Origin: JARRLC01 sp050290865
GTDB lineage: Bacteria; Pseudomonadota; Alphaproteobacteria; Rhizobiales; Rhodomicrobiaceae
Length of the DNA stretch: 64,000 nucleotides
NCBI GenBank assembly: GCA_050290865.1
Contig: JBNKIW010000017.1
Location: forward strand, 18,820-82,819
Direction: 5' to 3'
Each line of letters begins with the position of its first letter. Position 1 is the first letter of the stretch. Below are positions 33,489-42,680 of this stretch, one piece after another. The notes below the pieces were generated by a model that worked only from the letters and a program-made list of their open reading frames with translations, did no database searches and was not told the origin of the DNA. A program made the position numbers and the translations under genes.

Positions 33489-34214
33489 TCAGGCCGCCCG
33501 CCCGTTCAGGCGCCGCTCGGCGTCGGATAGCGCCTGCGGGGTCCCGACATGCATCCACACGCCGTCGAGGCGAATTCCGGCAAGGCGCCCCGCGTCCAGC
33601 GCCTTGTTCCACAATTTGACCAGCGAGAACGCGCCCGTGGGCGCTCCCTCGAACAGGCGCGGATGGTTGATCGACACGCCGGCGAAGACATACGGCGCCC
33701 GTTCCTCGCCCTTCCGCCAGGACAGCGCCCCCGCCTCGCTCATATGAAAATCGCCGCGGCCATCATAGCCGAGGCTCGACGCCACGGGCGCCAGCAGCAG
33801 GAGCGCGTCCATCGCCGCGGGGTTCCATGCGTCCATCATCCGCGCCACCGTGTTGCCGCTCCGTTCGATCCATACCGAATCCGAATTATGGACGAAAAAC
33901 GGGCCGTCCCCCAGCAGCGGCAGCGCTTTATGCACACCTCCGCCGGTGTCGAGCAGTTCGTCGCGCTCATCCGAAATGGCGATCCGCGGATGCCTGCGGT
34001 TTCGCAAGTGCGCCTCGACGAGACCGGCCATGTAATGCACATTGACCACGGCCTCGCGGATACCCGCATCGCCGAGCCTGTCGAGCACATGGTCGATCAG
34101 CGCCCGCCCGCCGAGTTGGATCAGCGGTTTCGGCACGCTATCGGTCAAAGGCCGCATGCGCTGGCCGAAGCCCGCCGCAAGGACCATCGCATGAGTTGGC
34201 CGCTGAGTGCGCAT
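33489..34214 (-). CDS. NTP-transferase-family sugar nucleotidyltransferase (MurU-like)
   Basis: A 241-residue enzyme with the N-terminal nucleotide-binding signature MVLAAGFGQRMRPLTDSVPK (10-29) and later VNVHYMAGLV, DTGGGVHKALP and FFVHNSDSVW. In alphaproteobacteria the gene beside addB is usually this one, and it resembles MurU of the MurNAc recycling route, which makes UDP-MurNAc from MurNAc-1-phosphate. The expected partner kinase AmgK and TsaE, usually upstream, are not in this window. ATG 34214 is used; a TTG six codons upstream is possible. Confidence 0.85.
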   Translation of the reverse strand: MRTQRPTHAMVLAAGFGQRMRPLTDSVPKPLIQLGGRALIDHVLDRLGDAGIREAVVNVHYMAGLVEAHLRNRRHPRIAISDERDELLDTGGGVHKALPLLGDGPFFVHNSDSVWIERSGNTVARMMDAWNPAAMDALLLLAPVASSLGYDGRGDFHMSEAGALSWRKGEERAPYVFAGVSINHPRLFEGAPTGAFSLVKLWNKALDAGRLAGIRLDGVWMHVGTPQALSDAERRLNGRAA

Positions 34215-34624
34215 CGCCGATTCCTTGCCCAAAACCCCTCACCCTGGCTCGCTATCGCCTGCGTCCCCCGCCGTCAAGACATAGCGGCCCCCTCGCCACC
34301 CGACCCGGCGCCCAGTGGAGCGAGGCAGACAGCGGCAGCGCCCGGGATGTCTCCAGCTATCTTCTTAGCGCGGGACGCTACCGGAACGCGTCTTCTGGGC
34401 CGCCTCTTTGGCGTTTTTGCGTCAAATTTCAAATAAACTCACATCAAAACCAACGCATTAATTAAGCAACCACCTAACGCCCCTACCCTATAGTGCTCGA
34501 ACTCGTCATGCCGGACGAGACAGCCCTTCTGCCGTCATTGTAGCGCTTTTTTGCGATAGGTTTCGACAATGAGGTGCATGGCCGGCGAGGATTTTCCCTG
34601 TTACTGGAGAAGAAGGAGCGTGTC
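34215..34624. other. Divergent intergenic region before DUF4389
   Basis: About 410 bp without a gene. It contains a hairpin CTCGTC-ATGCCG-GACGAG at 34502-34519, similar to common dispersed palindromes. The AT-rich stretch 34420-34490 is a likely promoter region, with no clear hexamers. Confidence 0.4.
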
Positions 34625-34909
34625 GTGGATACTACTGAAACCACAGCCGCACGGATCGACAGGCGACCCATCTGGCTGCGCGGCCTGTTCATGCTGCTTT
34701 TCATGTTCGCCTTCGGCATCGGACAGACCCTGCTCTTCTTTCTGACGGTGGTGCAGTTCATCTGGCTGGTGTCGGCCGGAGAGGCAAACGCACGGCTGGG
34801 CCATTTCGGCACATCGCTTTCGCGCTGGCTGGCCTCCGTCGGGACGTTCCTGGTCTGCGCGACCGAAGACAAGCCGTTCCCCTGGGCGGACTGGCCTTCG
34901 TCGGACTGA
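34625..34909 (+). CDS. DUF4389 membrane protein
   Basis: A 94-residue protein with one long or two short hydrophobic segments (about 17-50). It has the DUF4389 family end pattern: VQFIWLVSAGEANARLGHFG, then KPFPWADWP. The start is put at GTG 34625 because AAGGAG lies 7 nt before it. The family function is unknown; it is an inner-membrane protein in many proteobacteria. It lies 82 bp upstream of the Lon-like gene on the same strand and is probably in the same transcript. Confidence 0.8.
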   Translation: MDTTETTAARIDRRPIWLRGLFMLLFMFAFGIGQTLLFFLTVVQFIWLVSAGEANARLGHFGTSLSRWLASVGTFLVCATEDKPFPWADWPSSD

Positions 34910-34991
34910 CCGGGCACAACGTAGGTTGACATGCTGAGCCGCCTGTCGCGGACGGCGGGGTCTTCGCTGCGGTCACGAAGGAGCCGGGGAG

Positions 34992-37451
34992 GTGAGCGAC
35001 CCGAGCGACAGCGAAACGGCTGAGGGTCAGGTTGTACCTTTGAGCGCGGACCGGCTTTACCGCCGCGCCGATCCGGCTGCGCTCGACTTCGCGGCGACTT
35101 CGGAGCTGACGCCGGAAAGCCCGCTGGCCGGACAGGCCCGTGCGCTCGGCGCCATCCGCTTCGGAACGCGCATTGCCAGATCCGGCTTCAACCTGTTCGT
35201 CATCAGCCCGAGCGGCGCAGGGATGAAACCGGCCGTCGAAGCCGTCCTCAAGGAGGTGGCCCGCGAGAAGACCTCCCCGCCCGACTGGGTCTATGTCAAC
35301 AATTTCGCCGACGCGCACAAGCCCGTGGCCATCCGGCTTCCCTCGGGGCGTGCGCCCGAACTCCGCGACGGGATGCGCGGTCTCATCGACGATCTGAAGA
35401 CCACCCTGCCTGCCGTCTTCGAAAGCGAGGATTACCAGACGCGCCGCGGCGCCATCGAGGAAGCCTTCCGAAAAAAGCAGGGTGACGCCTTCTCCGCGCT
35501 GAAAGAGAAGGCCAGCGCCCAGAACATCGTCATCCTGCGGACGCCGCTCGGTTTCGCGCTCGCCCCCGCGAAGGACGGCCAGGTGATCCCGCCGGAGGAA
35601 TTCACGGCCTGGCCGGAGGAGCAGCGCCAGGCCGTTCAGGAAGCGATCGCGCTGCTCGAAAAGGATCTGGAGCGAATCGTCCATCAACTGCCGCTGTGGG
35701 AGAAGGAGCGGCGCGACGAACTCCGCACGCTCAACCGCGAAACAGCGCAATTCGCCGTCGGGCAGACCATCGAGGACATGAAGCTCCGCTTCACCGACCT
35801 GCCGAGCGTCATGGCGCATCTCGACAAGGTGCGGCTCGATCTGATCGAGAACGTCGCCATGTTCGTCGCCAAGAGCGACGGTGAAGATGAGCCGCTGCCG
35901 TCCAAGGCGGGCGGACCGTTTGGCCGCTATGAAGTCAACGTTCTGGTCACCCAGGCGGACAACAGCGGCGCGGCCCCCATCGTCGAGGAGGTGCACCCGA
36001 CCCTCGGCAATCTCATCGGACGCATCGAATATGTCTCGCAGCAGGGCGTTCTCGTTACCGACTTCCGCCTCATCAAGCCCGGCGCACTCCACCGCGCCAA
36101 TGGCGGGTATCTTCTCATCGACGCCCTGAGCCTCCTGTCCGAGCCGTTCAGCTGGACGGTGCTCAAACGCGCGCTGCGCCAGCGCAAGGTCGCCATCGAA
36201 GATGTGGGCCGCTTTCTCGGCCTGACCAGCACCGTGTCGCTGGAACCCGATCCGGTGCCGCTGGACGTCAAGGTCGTGCTGTTCGGCGAACACTTCCTTT
36301 ACTATCTGCTGGCCGCGTTCGATCCCGAACTGACCGAGCATTTCAAGGTGCTGGCGGATTTCGAGGACGATATCGGCCGCTCGCGCGACAGCGAGGAACT
36401 GCTCGCCCGCATGGTGGCGTCCTTCAACACCGACGGCGGCCTCAAGCCGCTCGACCGCGACGGCGCCGCGCTTCTGATCGAACATGCCGCGCGCCTCGCC
36501 GGGCACGCCGGTAAGCTCTCGCTGTTCCTCGACGAATTGCGCGATATCGCAGCCGAGGCCGATTTCTGGGCCGCGGAGGCCGGACGCACAGTCGTCGGGC
36601 GGGACGACGTGGAGCGCGCCCTTGCCGAGCGCATCACCCGCGCCTCGCGCGTGCGCGACCTGTTTCAGGAGCGGATCCAGCAGAATGTCGCGCTCATCGA
36701 CACGGCCGGCGCCAGGACCGGGCAGGCCAACGGCCTGAGCGTCGCCGAACTCGCCGGGTTCCGTTTCGGCTGGCCAACACGGATCACCTGCCGCGTCAGC
36801 CCGGGCAGCGGCCGGGTCGTGGACATCGAGCGCGAGGTGAAGCTCGGCGGCCCGATCCACTCCAAGGGCGTGATGATCCTCTCGGGATTTCTGGCCGGGC
36901 GCTATGCGCTCGACGCGCCCATGTCGCTGTTCGCCAGTCTCGTCTTCGAGCAGTCCTATGGCAGCGTCGAAGGTGACAGCGCCTCCATGGCCGAACTCGC
37001 CACGCTTCTTTCCGCGCTGGCCGAAGTGCCGCTGCGGCAGGACATCGCCATGACCGGGTCGATCAACCAGCATGGCGAGGTCCAGGCCATCGGCGGCGTC
37101 AACGAGAAGATCGAGGGCTTTTTCGACACCTGCCGGATGCGCGGCCTGAGCGGCAGCCAGGGCGTCGTCATCCCGCAGGCCAACATGCAGCACCTGATGC
37201 TGCGCCAGGACGTCATCGACGCCTGCGCGACCGTAACCTTCGCCGTCTATCCCGTCGCCACCATCGACCAGACGATCGCGCTGCTCACCGGGCGGTCTGC
37301 GGGGACGCGCGAGCCTGACGGGCATTACACCCAGGGCAGCGTCAACCGGCTGGTGGAGGACCGCCTGCGCGCCTTCGCCGCCATCTGGCGAGCCGCGCAC
37401 CGCGACGGCCGCAACGAGCGCGGTGCCGACAAGGCGGACTCTGCCTCATGA
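34992..37451 (+). CDS. Lon-like (LonB-type, S16) protease with degenerate P-loop
   Basis: An 819-residue protein of the AAA_32/LonB-type family. The C-terminal S16 protease domain is intact: Ser663 in VEGDSASMAEL and Lys706 in GGVNEKIEGFF, spaced 43 residues as in E. coli Lon (Ser679/Lys722). The N-terminal ATPase part is altered. The expected GPPGTGR-type loop reads S72-P-S-G-A-G-M-K79, and the Walker B-like strand is LLID377A without a following Glu, so ATP hydrolysis may be weak or lost. A coiled-coil-like insertion spans about 150-270. The start is GTG after a purine-rich site. Four-base overlap (ATGA) couples it to the Usp-like gene downstream. Confidence 0.88.
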   Translation: MSDPSDSETAEGQVVPLSADRLYRRADPAALDFAATSELTPESPLAGQARALGAIRFGTRIARSGFNLFVISPSGAGMKPAVEAVLKEVAREKTSPPDWVYVNNFADAHKPVAIRLPSGRAPELRDGMRGLIDDLKTTLPAVFESEDYQTRRGAIEEAFRKKQGDAFSALKEKASAQNIVILRTPLGFALAPAKDGQVIPPEEFTAWPEEQRQAVQEAIALLEKDLERIVHQLPLWEKERRDELRTLNRETAQFAVGQTIEDMKLRFTDLPSVMAHLDKVRLDLIENVAMFVAKSDGEDEPLPSKAGGPFGRYEVNVLVTQADNSGAAPIVEEVHPTLGNLIGRIEYVSQQGVLVTDFRLIKPGALHRANGGYLLIDALSLLSEPFSWTVLKRALRQRKVAIEDVGRFLGLTSTVSLEPDPVPLDVKVVLFGEHFLYYLLAAFDPELTEHFKVLADFEDDIGRSRDSEELLARMVASFNTDGGLKPLDRDGAALLIEHAARLAGHAGKLSLFLDELRDIAAEADFWAAEAGRTVVGRDDVERALAERITRASRVRDLFQERIQQNVALIDTAGARTGQANGLSVAELAGFRFGWPTRITCRVSPGSGRVVDIEREVKLGGPIHSKGVMILSGFLAGRYALDAPMSLFASLVFEQSYGSVEGDSASMAELATLLSALAEVPLRQDIAMTGSINQHGEVQAIGGVNEKIEGFFDTCRMRGLSGSQGVVIPQANMQHLMLRQDVIDACATVTFAVYPVATIDQTIALLTGRSAGTREPDGHYTQGSVNRLVEDRLRAFAAIWRAAHRDGRNERGADKADSAS

Positions 37452-38287
37452 TCGAGCGGGACATCGAACTGGGCCGGCTGGTGCTCGGCCTGTATTACAG
37501 CGCCAGCGACCGGGCGACGATGGAACTGGCGGCCCGGCTCGCGCACACGCTCGGACGCGATCTGTTCGGGCTGTTTCTGGCGGACGAAGCCCTGCTCGGC
37601 CTGGCAACCCTCCCCTTCGCGCGCGAACTCAGGCCGTTCGGCGGCGGCTGGCAGCCGCTCGATGCGCGGCGCCTCGCCGGTGAGGTGGACCTCGTGGCGC
37701 GCACCGCCGAGCGGTTGTTCGGCGAAGCGGCCCGCGCCATGGGGACGGAGGCGCGCTTCGAGGTTGTGAGGACATCGGCGGCGCAGGCCATTGCATCCAT
37801 TTCGCAAGCTGGAGACGTCGTCCTCGTCGCCGAGCCAAGGAGCGCCGCCGAGCGCGTCACTCACTCCTTTCTGTCACTCGTGGAGGCTGCGTTCGTGTCC
37901 GCGGGCCGTGTGATGTTCATTCCGCACCGAATCGCCCGCGAGCGCGGGCCGGTCGTTGCGCTCGTCCGCACGCCGTCGGAGCCTGCCGCCTGGCTCGGCC
38001 TGATGATCGCGACGCTCACCAAGGAAGAGTTGATCGTCATCGAAACGGGAAGCGCTGCCGGCCAGACAGGCGCGGGGCTGATGAAGGCGGCGGAAGCAGC
38101 GGGCATTACCGTCAGGCGGGTCCAGATTGATGGCGTGCCTGTGAACGATGCACGGACACTCGGCGCGGTGCTGGGGACGGTCCGGGAGCGCCTGCTCATC
38201 GCCGGGCGCTGGATCCTCGACGAAACGGCAATCCTGCCGCTCGCCTCGGCACGCGGTGTGCCGGTCATGGTGGTGGACACCGGGTAG
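37448..38287 (+). CDS. Two-domain universal-stress-protein-like protein
   Basis: A 279-residue cytosolic protein overlapping the Lon-like gene by 4 bp. Its two halves each look like a short Rossmann or Usp fold. The first contains LGLYYSASDRATMELAARLA and a beta-strand DVVLVAEP. The second contains GPVVALVRTPSEPAAWLGLM and ends LPLASARGVPVMVVDTG, typical of a Usp last strand. No ATP-binding G-2x-G-9x-G(S/T) loop is clear. Its function is unknown. The context suggests a substrate adaptor or stress partner for the protease, which is inference. Confidence 0.7.
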   Translation: MIERDIELGRLVLGLYYSASDRATMELAARLAHTLGRDLFGLFLADEALLGLATLPFARELRPFGGGWQPLDARRLAGEVDLVARTAERLFGEAARAMGTEARFEVVRTSAAQAIASISQAGDVVLVAEPRSAAERVTHSFLSLVEAAFVSAGRVMFIPHRIARERGPVVALVRTPSEPAAWLGLMIATLTKEELIVIETGSAAGQTGAGLMKAAEAAGITVRRVQIDGVPVNDARTLGAVLGTVRERLLIAGRWILDETAILPLASARGVPVMVVDTG

Positions 38288-38575
38288 CGGTCCTTCGCAC
38301 CCGCAACTCTACCCTCCGCCTGTGGCCGGAAATCTCTCCCCAAGCAGAATCTCCCCCCCTGCGCCGGTTTCCACCGGCCCCGCATTGGTTGGGGAATACG
38401 TCCGCTTCGTGCGGCGCCGGACACAAATGAGGTTCGACTCCCGCTTTGGTTGCTGCTATGCGTTCATTGCACGTGCGTAAAAGTTGTGTTGCGTGCCTGT
38501 TTGTACATCAGATGGCGTTCAAGGTTTTCATCGAATTGCGAAGAAACAAGTTTGATTTCCACCGAAGAGTTGGCG

Positions 38576-40012
38576 ATGGCGGGCAATATTGATCATAGTT
38601 TTGACATCGGCATCACTCCGTCCAGCCCGGAGACCCGCAACCGGCGTTACATCTTTGACATGACGGACATGGTTCGTATCGCGCATAGCGGTCAAAAGAC
38701 GGCGCTGAGCGGCATACCGCGCGTGCTGCTGCTCCTGAGCTATTACGCCCGCCTCTTGCGTCCCGAGACGGTGAAAGTCGGATATTTCGACAACATCCAG
38801 CGGCGCTACAAAGAAATAGACAAGGACGAGGCTCTGCTCGATATCGAGAAGCTGAAGGAACTGCTGCGGAACGATGCCGATTACCTCCGCCAGGTAAAGT
38901 ACTGGAAACATCCCGACGGTTCGCTCAAGCGGTTTTACCACTGTCTTGCACGGTCGTTCTTCCTCAATGCGAAGAAGTTCCGGAGCAACGTCGCGCGGCG
39001 CCCTCCCCTGGCATCGCGCCTCCTGGAGCTCCGCCGGGGCGACTGCATCGTCTGTGTTGGCGGATCGTGGAACGCGCTGGAATTGTTCCGGTATTTGGAC
39101 GAGGGAGACCTTCTCGCTCCAGGTCAAATCGATCTGGCGGTGATGGTGCCCGACATGATCCCGGTGCAGACCGGCGGCGTCACGGGCGCCGTTCCCCTGC
39201 CGCAGTTCGAGTACTGGCTGCGGGAGCTGTTCCGGCTCGACGCTGCGATACTGGCCACATCGGACAGCACGCTGAGCGACATCAGAACGTGGTGCCAGCG
39301 GAACGACTTCCCGGAAGCGCGTATGGGTAAATTTGCCTATGGCGACGAACTCGTTCAGCTCAACCGCGGGGGCATTCGCGACGAGGTCCGCGCGTTGAAG
39401 GGGACATCTTACGTCCTCATGGTCGGACCGATGACAGGCCGGAAGAACGGCGGCAACCTGATCAGAGCGTGGCAGCGCATCGCCGGCAGGCTCGGCGCCG
39501 GAAGAACGCCTCTTCTCGTCTTCGCCGGGGGCGAGGGCCGCGAGCATGTCGCGCAATGCGGTCTTGGTAAGGAAGAAGTTCCCTGGAACTTGTTGCGGTT
39601 CATTCACCGCCCGAACGATCGCGAACTGCATCACCTTTACAAGAACTGCCTGTTTAGCGTCTTTCCGAGCCTCTACGAGGGGTGGGGACTGCCCATCGGC
39701 GAAAGCCTGTGGCACGGCAAGGTGTGCGCAACATCCAATGTCAGTTCAATGCCTGAAGCGGGAGGCGGAGCGTGTGAATACTTCAATCCCGCCGATCCAG
39801 GCGATATGGCCCGTACGCTGCAGCGCCTGATCATCGATCCGGCGTATCTTCTGGGTCGTGCAAGGCGGATCGACCGGAGGCAACTGCGGAGCTGGAGAGG
39901 GGCTTCGGAAAGCCTGCTGGAGGCATTGGACATTCTCGATGGCGGGATCGCTCCCCCGCCTCCCGACTACGAGTGCGATCACCCCTCTCCCGCAGCGTCC
40001 AGACACCATTGA
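38576..40012 (+). CDS. GT4-family glycosyltransferase
   Basis: A 478-residue glycosyltransferase with a GT-B fold. The C-terminal half has the donor-binding blocks YVLMVGPMTGRKNGGNLIRA and LFSVFPSLYEGWGLPIGESL; the two Glu, in EGWGLPIGE, are the E-x7-E motif. The N-terminal half is unusual and long, with RYIFDMTDMVRIAHSGQKTA at its start. Immediately downstream gmd and rmd make GDP-D-rhamnose, so this enzyme probably transfers rhamnose or mannose in a surface polysaccharide. ATG 38576 is preceded by gaagag. The upstream frame is not supported. Confidence 0.85.
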   Translation: MAGNIDHSFDIGITPSSPETRNRRYIFDMTDMVRIAHSGQKTALSGIPRVLLLLSYYARLLRPETVKVGYFDNIQRRYKEIDKDEALLDIEKLKELLRNDADYLRQVKYWKHPDGSLKRFYHCLARSFFLNAKKFRSNVARRPPLASRLLELRRGDCIVCVGGSWNALELFRYLDEGDLLAPGQIDLAVMVPDMIPVQTGGVTGAVPLPQFEYWLRELFRLDAAILATSDSTLSDIRTWCQRNDFPEARMGKFAYGDELVQLNRGGIRDEVRALKGTSYVLMVGPMTGRKNGGNLIRAWQRIAGRLGAGRTPLLVFAGGEGREHVAQCGLGKEEVPWNLLRFIHRPNDRELHHLYKNCLFSVFPSLYEGWGLPIGESLWHGKVCATSNVSSMPEAGGGACEYFNPADPGDMARTLQRLIIDPAYLLGRARRIDRRQLRSWRGASESLLEALDILDGGIAPPPPDYECDHPSPAASRHH

Positions 40013-40079
40013 GATCAAGCGCCGGATGTCCTGCCGACTACCGGCAACGAGAGTGTCAACCGTGAAGAAAGATACAGCG

Positions 40080-41186
40080 ATGTCTACGGCTTGCGAATAT
40101 CAGGGTCCTGCAGCAGGACGCCGGGTGGCCCTGATCACCGGCGTGACGGGACAGGATGGCGCCCATCTGGCGCGTTTTCTTCTCGACAAAGGATACATCG
40201 TCCACGGTGTCAGACGGCGCGCCTCCTCGTTCAACACCGCTCGGGTCGATGAACTCTGGGTCGATCCCCGCGAGCATGAGACGCGCTTTTTCATGCATTA
40301 CGGTGACTTGACGGACACCACCAACCTCATCCGCCTCATTCAGGAGCTGCGACCCAGCGAAATCTACAATCTCGCGGCGCAAAGCCATGTGCATGTGAGT
40401 TTTGAAACGCCGGAATACACTGCCAGCACCGACGCGCTTGGCACGCTCCGTCTCCTCGAGGCGATCAGGATCCTGCGCATGGAAGACAATGTGCGTTTCT
40501 ACCAGGCCTCGACATCCGAACTCTACGGCAAGGCTCAGGAGGTGCCGCAGTGTGAAACGACGCCGTTCTATCCCCGTTCGCCCTACGCCGCCGCGAAACT
40601 TTACGCCTACTGGATCACGGTCAATTACCGCGAAGCCTACGGTCTTCACGCCTCGAATGGCATTCTCTTCAACCACGAAGGACCGATGCGCGGCGAGACA
40701 TTCATCACCCGCAAGATCACGCGCGCAGTGGCGGCAATCGAACACGGCCTGCAAGAGCATCTGTTCCTGGGCAATCTCGACGCCCGCCGCGACTGGGGGC
40801 ATGCCCGCGATTATGTCGAAGGCATGTGGCTGATGCTGCAGCAGGATGCGCCGGATGATTACGTTCTGGCCACAGGGGAGATGCATTCGGTCCGCGAGTT
40901 CGTTGAGCGCGCCTTCGCCCGTGTCGGCCGCACGATCTCCTGGCGCGGCAAGGGGGTGGAGGAAGTGGGCTACGAAGCCAAGACGGGACGCGACCTTATC
41001 AGGGTAGACCCGCACTACTTCCGGCCAACCGAAGTGGAACAACTCCTTGGCGATGCCACCAAGGCCCGAACCAAGCTCGGCTGGAAACCAAAGACCAAGT
41101 TTGGCGAGTTGGTCGCGGAGATGGTTGCGCACGACCTGAACGTCGTCGGTCACGATGCTGGCCGGAAGGAACGGATGGCAAGCTGA
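40080..41186 (+). CDS. gmd: GDP-mannose 4,6-dehydratase
   Basis: Converts GDP-D-mannose to GDP-4-keto-6-deoxymannose, precursor of GDP-rhamnose or GDP-fucose. It has 368 residues. The NADP-binding start reads ALITGVTGQDGAHLARFLLD. The hallmark blocks HYGDLTDTTNLIRLIQELRP, EIYNLAAQSHVHVSFETPEY and SPYAAAKLYAYW (Tyr-x3-Lys catalytic pair) are intact, as is FNHEGPMRGETFITRKITRA. ATG 40080 follows gaagaaag. It lies 67 bp after the glycosyltransferase and 72 bp before rmd. Confidence 0.95.
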   Translation: MSTACEYQGPAAGRRVALITGVTGQDGAHLARFLLDKGYIVHGVRRRASSFNTARVDELWVDPREHETRFFMHYGDLTDTTNLIRLIQELRPSEIYNLAAQSHVHVSFETPEYTASTDALGTLRLLEAIRILRMEDNVRFYQASTSELYGKAQEVPQCETTPFYPRSPYAAAKLYAYWITVNYREAYGLHASNGILFNHEGPMRGETFITRKITRAVAAIEHGLQEHLFLGNLDARRDWGHARDYVEGMWLMLQQDAPDDYVLATGEMHSVREFVERAFARVGRTISWRGKGVEEVGYEAKTGRDLIRVDPHYFRPTEVEQLLGDATKARTKLGWKPKTKFGELVAEMVAHDLNVVGHDAGRKERMAS

Positions 41187-41258
41187 TCGCCAAAACGCGG
41201 AGTTCAACGATGTCGCTGCCTCTTCGGTCAGTGACGGAAAACCGATCCCCGGGGTCAG

Positions 41259-42263
41259 GTGGTGGCAGAATTCAGGCGCATTCTGATTACGGGTGGTACC
41301 GGCTTCGTGGGCCGATATCTCGCGGAAGCCCTCGCCAAGGCGATGCCTGACGCGCGCATCACCGTGACGGTCCGATCAGGCGCGGCACGGGCGGATGTCG
41401 CGGGCATCTCGCTCGACGTCGCAAATCGAGCGGGGATGAATGCGCTGATCGAGAGTCTCCGCCCGGATCTGACCGTTCATCTTGCCGCGCAGGCTTCGGT
41501 TGGCAGCGCACCGGCGGCGGCTTCCGCTACCTGGACGACCAATGTCAGCGGCGCTATCGCACTCGCCTGCGCCCTTGCCCGCTGCGTCCCTGAAGCGACC
41601 GTGCTCAACGTCAGCAGCGCGGAAGTCTACGGCAAGACCTTTCTCGAAGGCCCCGTCAGCGAGACCAGCCCCCTGCGCCCGGCGAATGTCTATGGAAGAA
41701 CGAAAGCCACCGCCGAAGAGGTCTTCTCAGACATTCTGCCTGCATCGGCGAGACTGATCACGGTCCGTCCGTTCAATCACGCTGGGCCGGGACAGGACGA
41801 GCGCTTCGTCGTTGCATCACTTGCGGCACAAATTGCGCGGATCGAGCGCGGCGAGCAGAAACCGCCGGTTCGTTTCGGCAATCTCGACGCGGAACGTGAT
41901 TTTCTCGACGTCCGCGATGTCGTCCGCGCCTATGTAAGCCTGATTCAGCAAGCTGAGCGCTTGCCTCCTCGTACCGTATTCAACATTTCGTCTGGACAGG
42001 CAATCCGGGTTTCCGAGGTCTTGTCCGCTTTGCTGGCGATGGCCACGGACACGATCCCGGCCGCCCCCGACCCCCGCAGGATGCGGCCGTCCGAAATTCC
42101 CCGCGCCGCGGGTGACGCTTCGGCCATCAGGGCCGCGACCGGCTGGACACCGCGAATTGCTCTGGACGAAACGTTGCGCGACGTGCTCGGTGCCTTCCGG
42201 AACGCACCATCCCCCGACCTCATATCCGAAGAGATGGATCACGCCGCCGCTCGAACCGGCTGA
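41259..42263 (+). CDS. rmd: GDP-6-deoxy-D-mannose (4-keto) reductase, Rmd-like
   Basis: A 334-residue short-chain dehydrogenase/epimerase. With Gmd it would give GDP-D-rhamnose. The NAD(P) motif is ILITGGTGFVGRYLAEAL and the catalytic pair is Y-G-R-T-K in NVYGRTKATAEEV. TVRPFNHAGPGQDERFVVAS is typical of Rmd-like reductases. The start is GTG 41259 (or the adjacent GTG) after ggggtcagg. An epimerase giving another deoxyhexose cannot be excluded, but the position directly after gmd favours Rmd. Confidence 0.85.
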   Translation: MVAEFRRILITGGTGFVGRYLAEALAKAMPDARITVTVRSGAARADVAGISLDVANRAGMNALIESLRPDLTVHLAAQASVGSAPAAASATWTTNVSGAIALACALARCVPEATVLNVSSAEVYGKTFLEGPVSETSPLRPANVYGRTKATAEEVFSDILPASARLITVRPFNHAGPGQDERFVVASLAAQIARIERGEQKPPVRFGNLDAERDFLDVRDVVRAYVSLIQQAERLPPRTVFNISSGQAIRVSEVLSALLAMATDTIPAAPDPRRMRPSEIPRAAGDASAIRAATGWTPRIALDETLRDVLGAFRNAPSPDLISEEMDHAAARTG

Positions 42264-42680
42264 CCGGCCCGCATGTCTGGCCCGAATTCACGTCGAAGAA
42301 CAGACACCGCGGGACGAGATGGCATGTGCCACCGGACTATGCGGCATGTCCCTCTCGGCGTGGAACCTCCACGCTCCCCCCGGCGGCGGCGAACCTTCCA
42401 CAATGGCCAGGCGTCACGCCGTCGGGATTCCACGACAATATCCTCCATCAGCCGTCGGCGAAAAGGCGGAGACGGCGACAAAACACACGTCATTACAGCG
42501 CACTAATTTAACAGATGCGCTGCTAGTGTTGCTCCCCAATCGCGTCTTGCGGACAAGAGGATCGCGAGCGTCTGCAAAAGACGCAACATGAATGAATGCG
42601 CACACCGAAATGCGCTTCCTTGTTGCGTGGGCGCGGCGGTTTTTCATCCTTCGCCCGGCGTTTTATGGGAACCGGTTCTT
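42264..42680. other. Intergenic region with two hairpins before the HD-GYP gene
   Basis: About 415 bp. Perfect stems are GCGTGGA-ACC-TCCACGC at 42358-42374 and GCGTCT-GCAAA-AGACGC at 42568-42584. Neither has a T run. A 10-bp palindrome GAACCGGTTC lies 2 bp before the ATG at 42681. No gene is supported. Confidence 0.4.

Noticed and set aside
26793..33619. Very long open frames on the plus strand opposite addA and addB
   Set aside because: They mirror the GC-rich codon pattern of addA/addB, encode Arg/Ala/Gly-rich sequence without domains, and the minus-strand genes are unmistakable.
38429..38450. tRNA-like T-loop GGTTCGACTCC
   Set aside because: The flanking bases do not pair as a T stem, and no acceptor, D or anticodon stem could be built.
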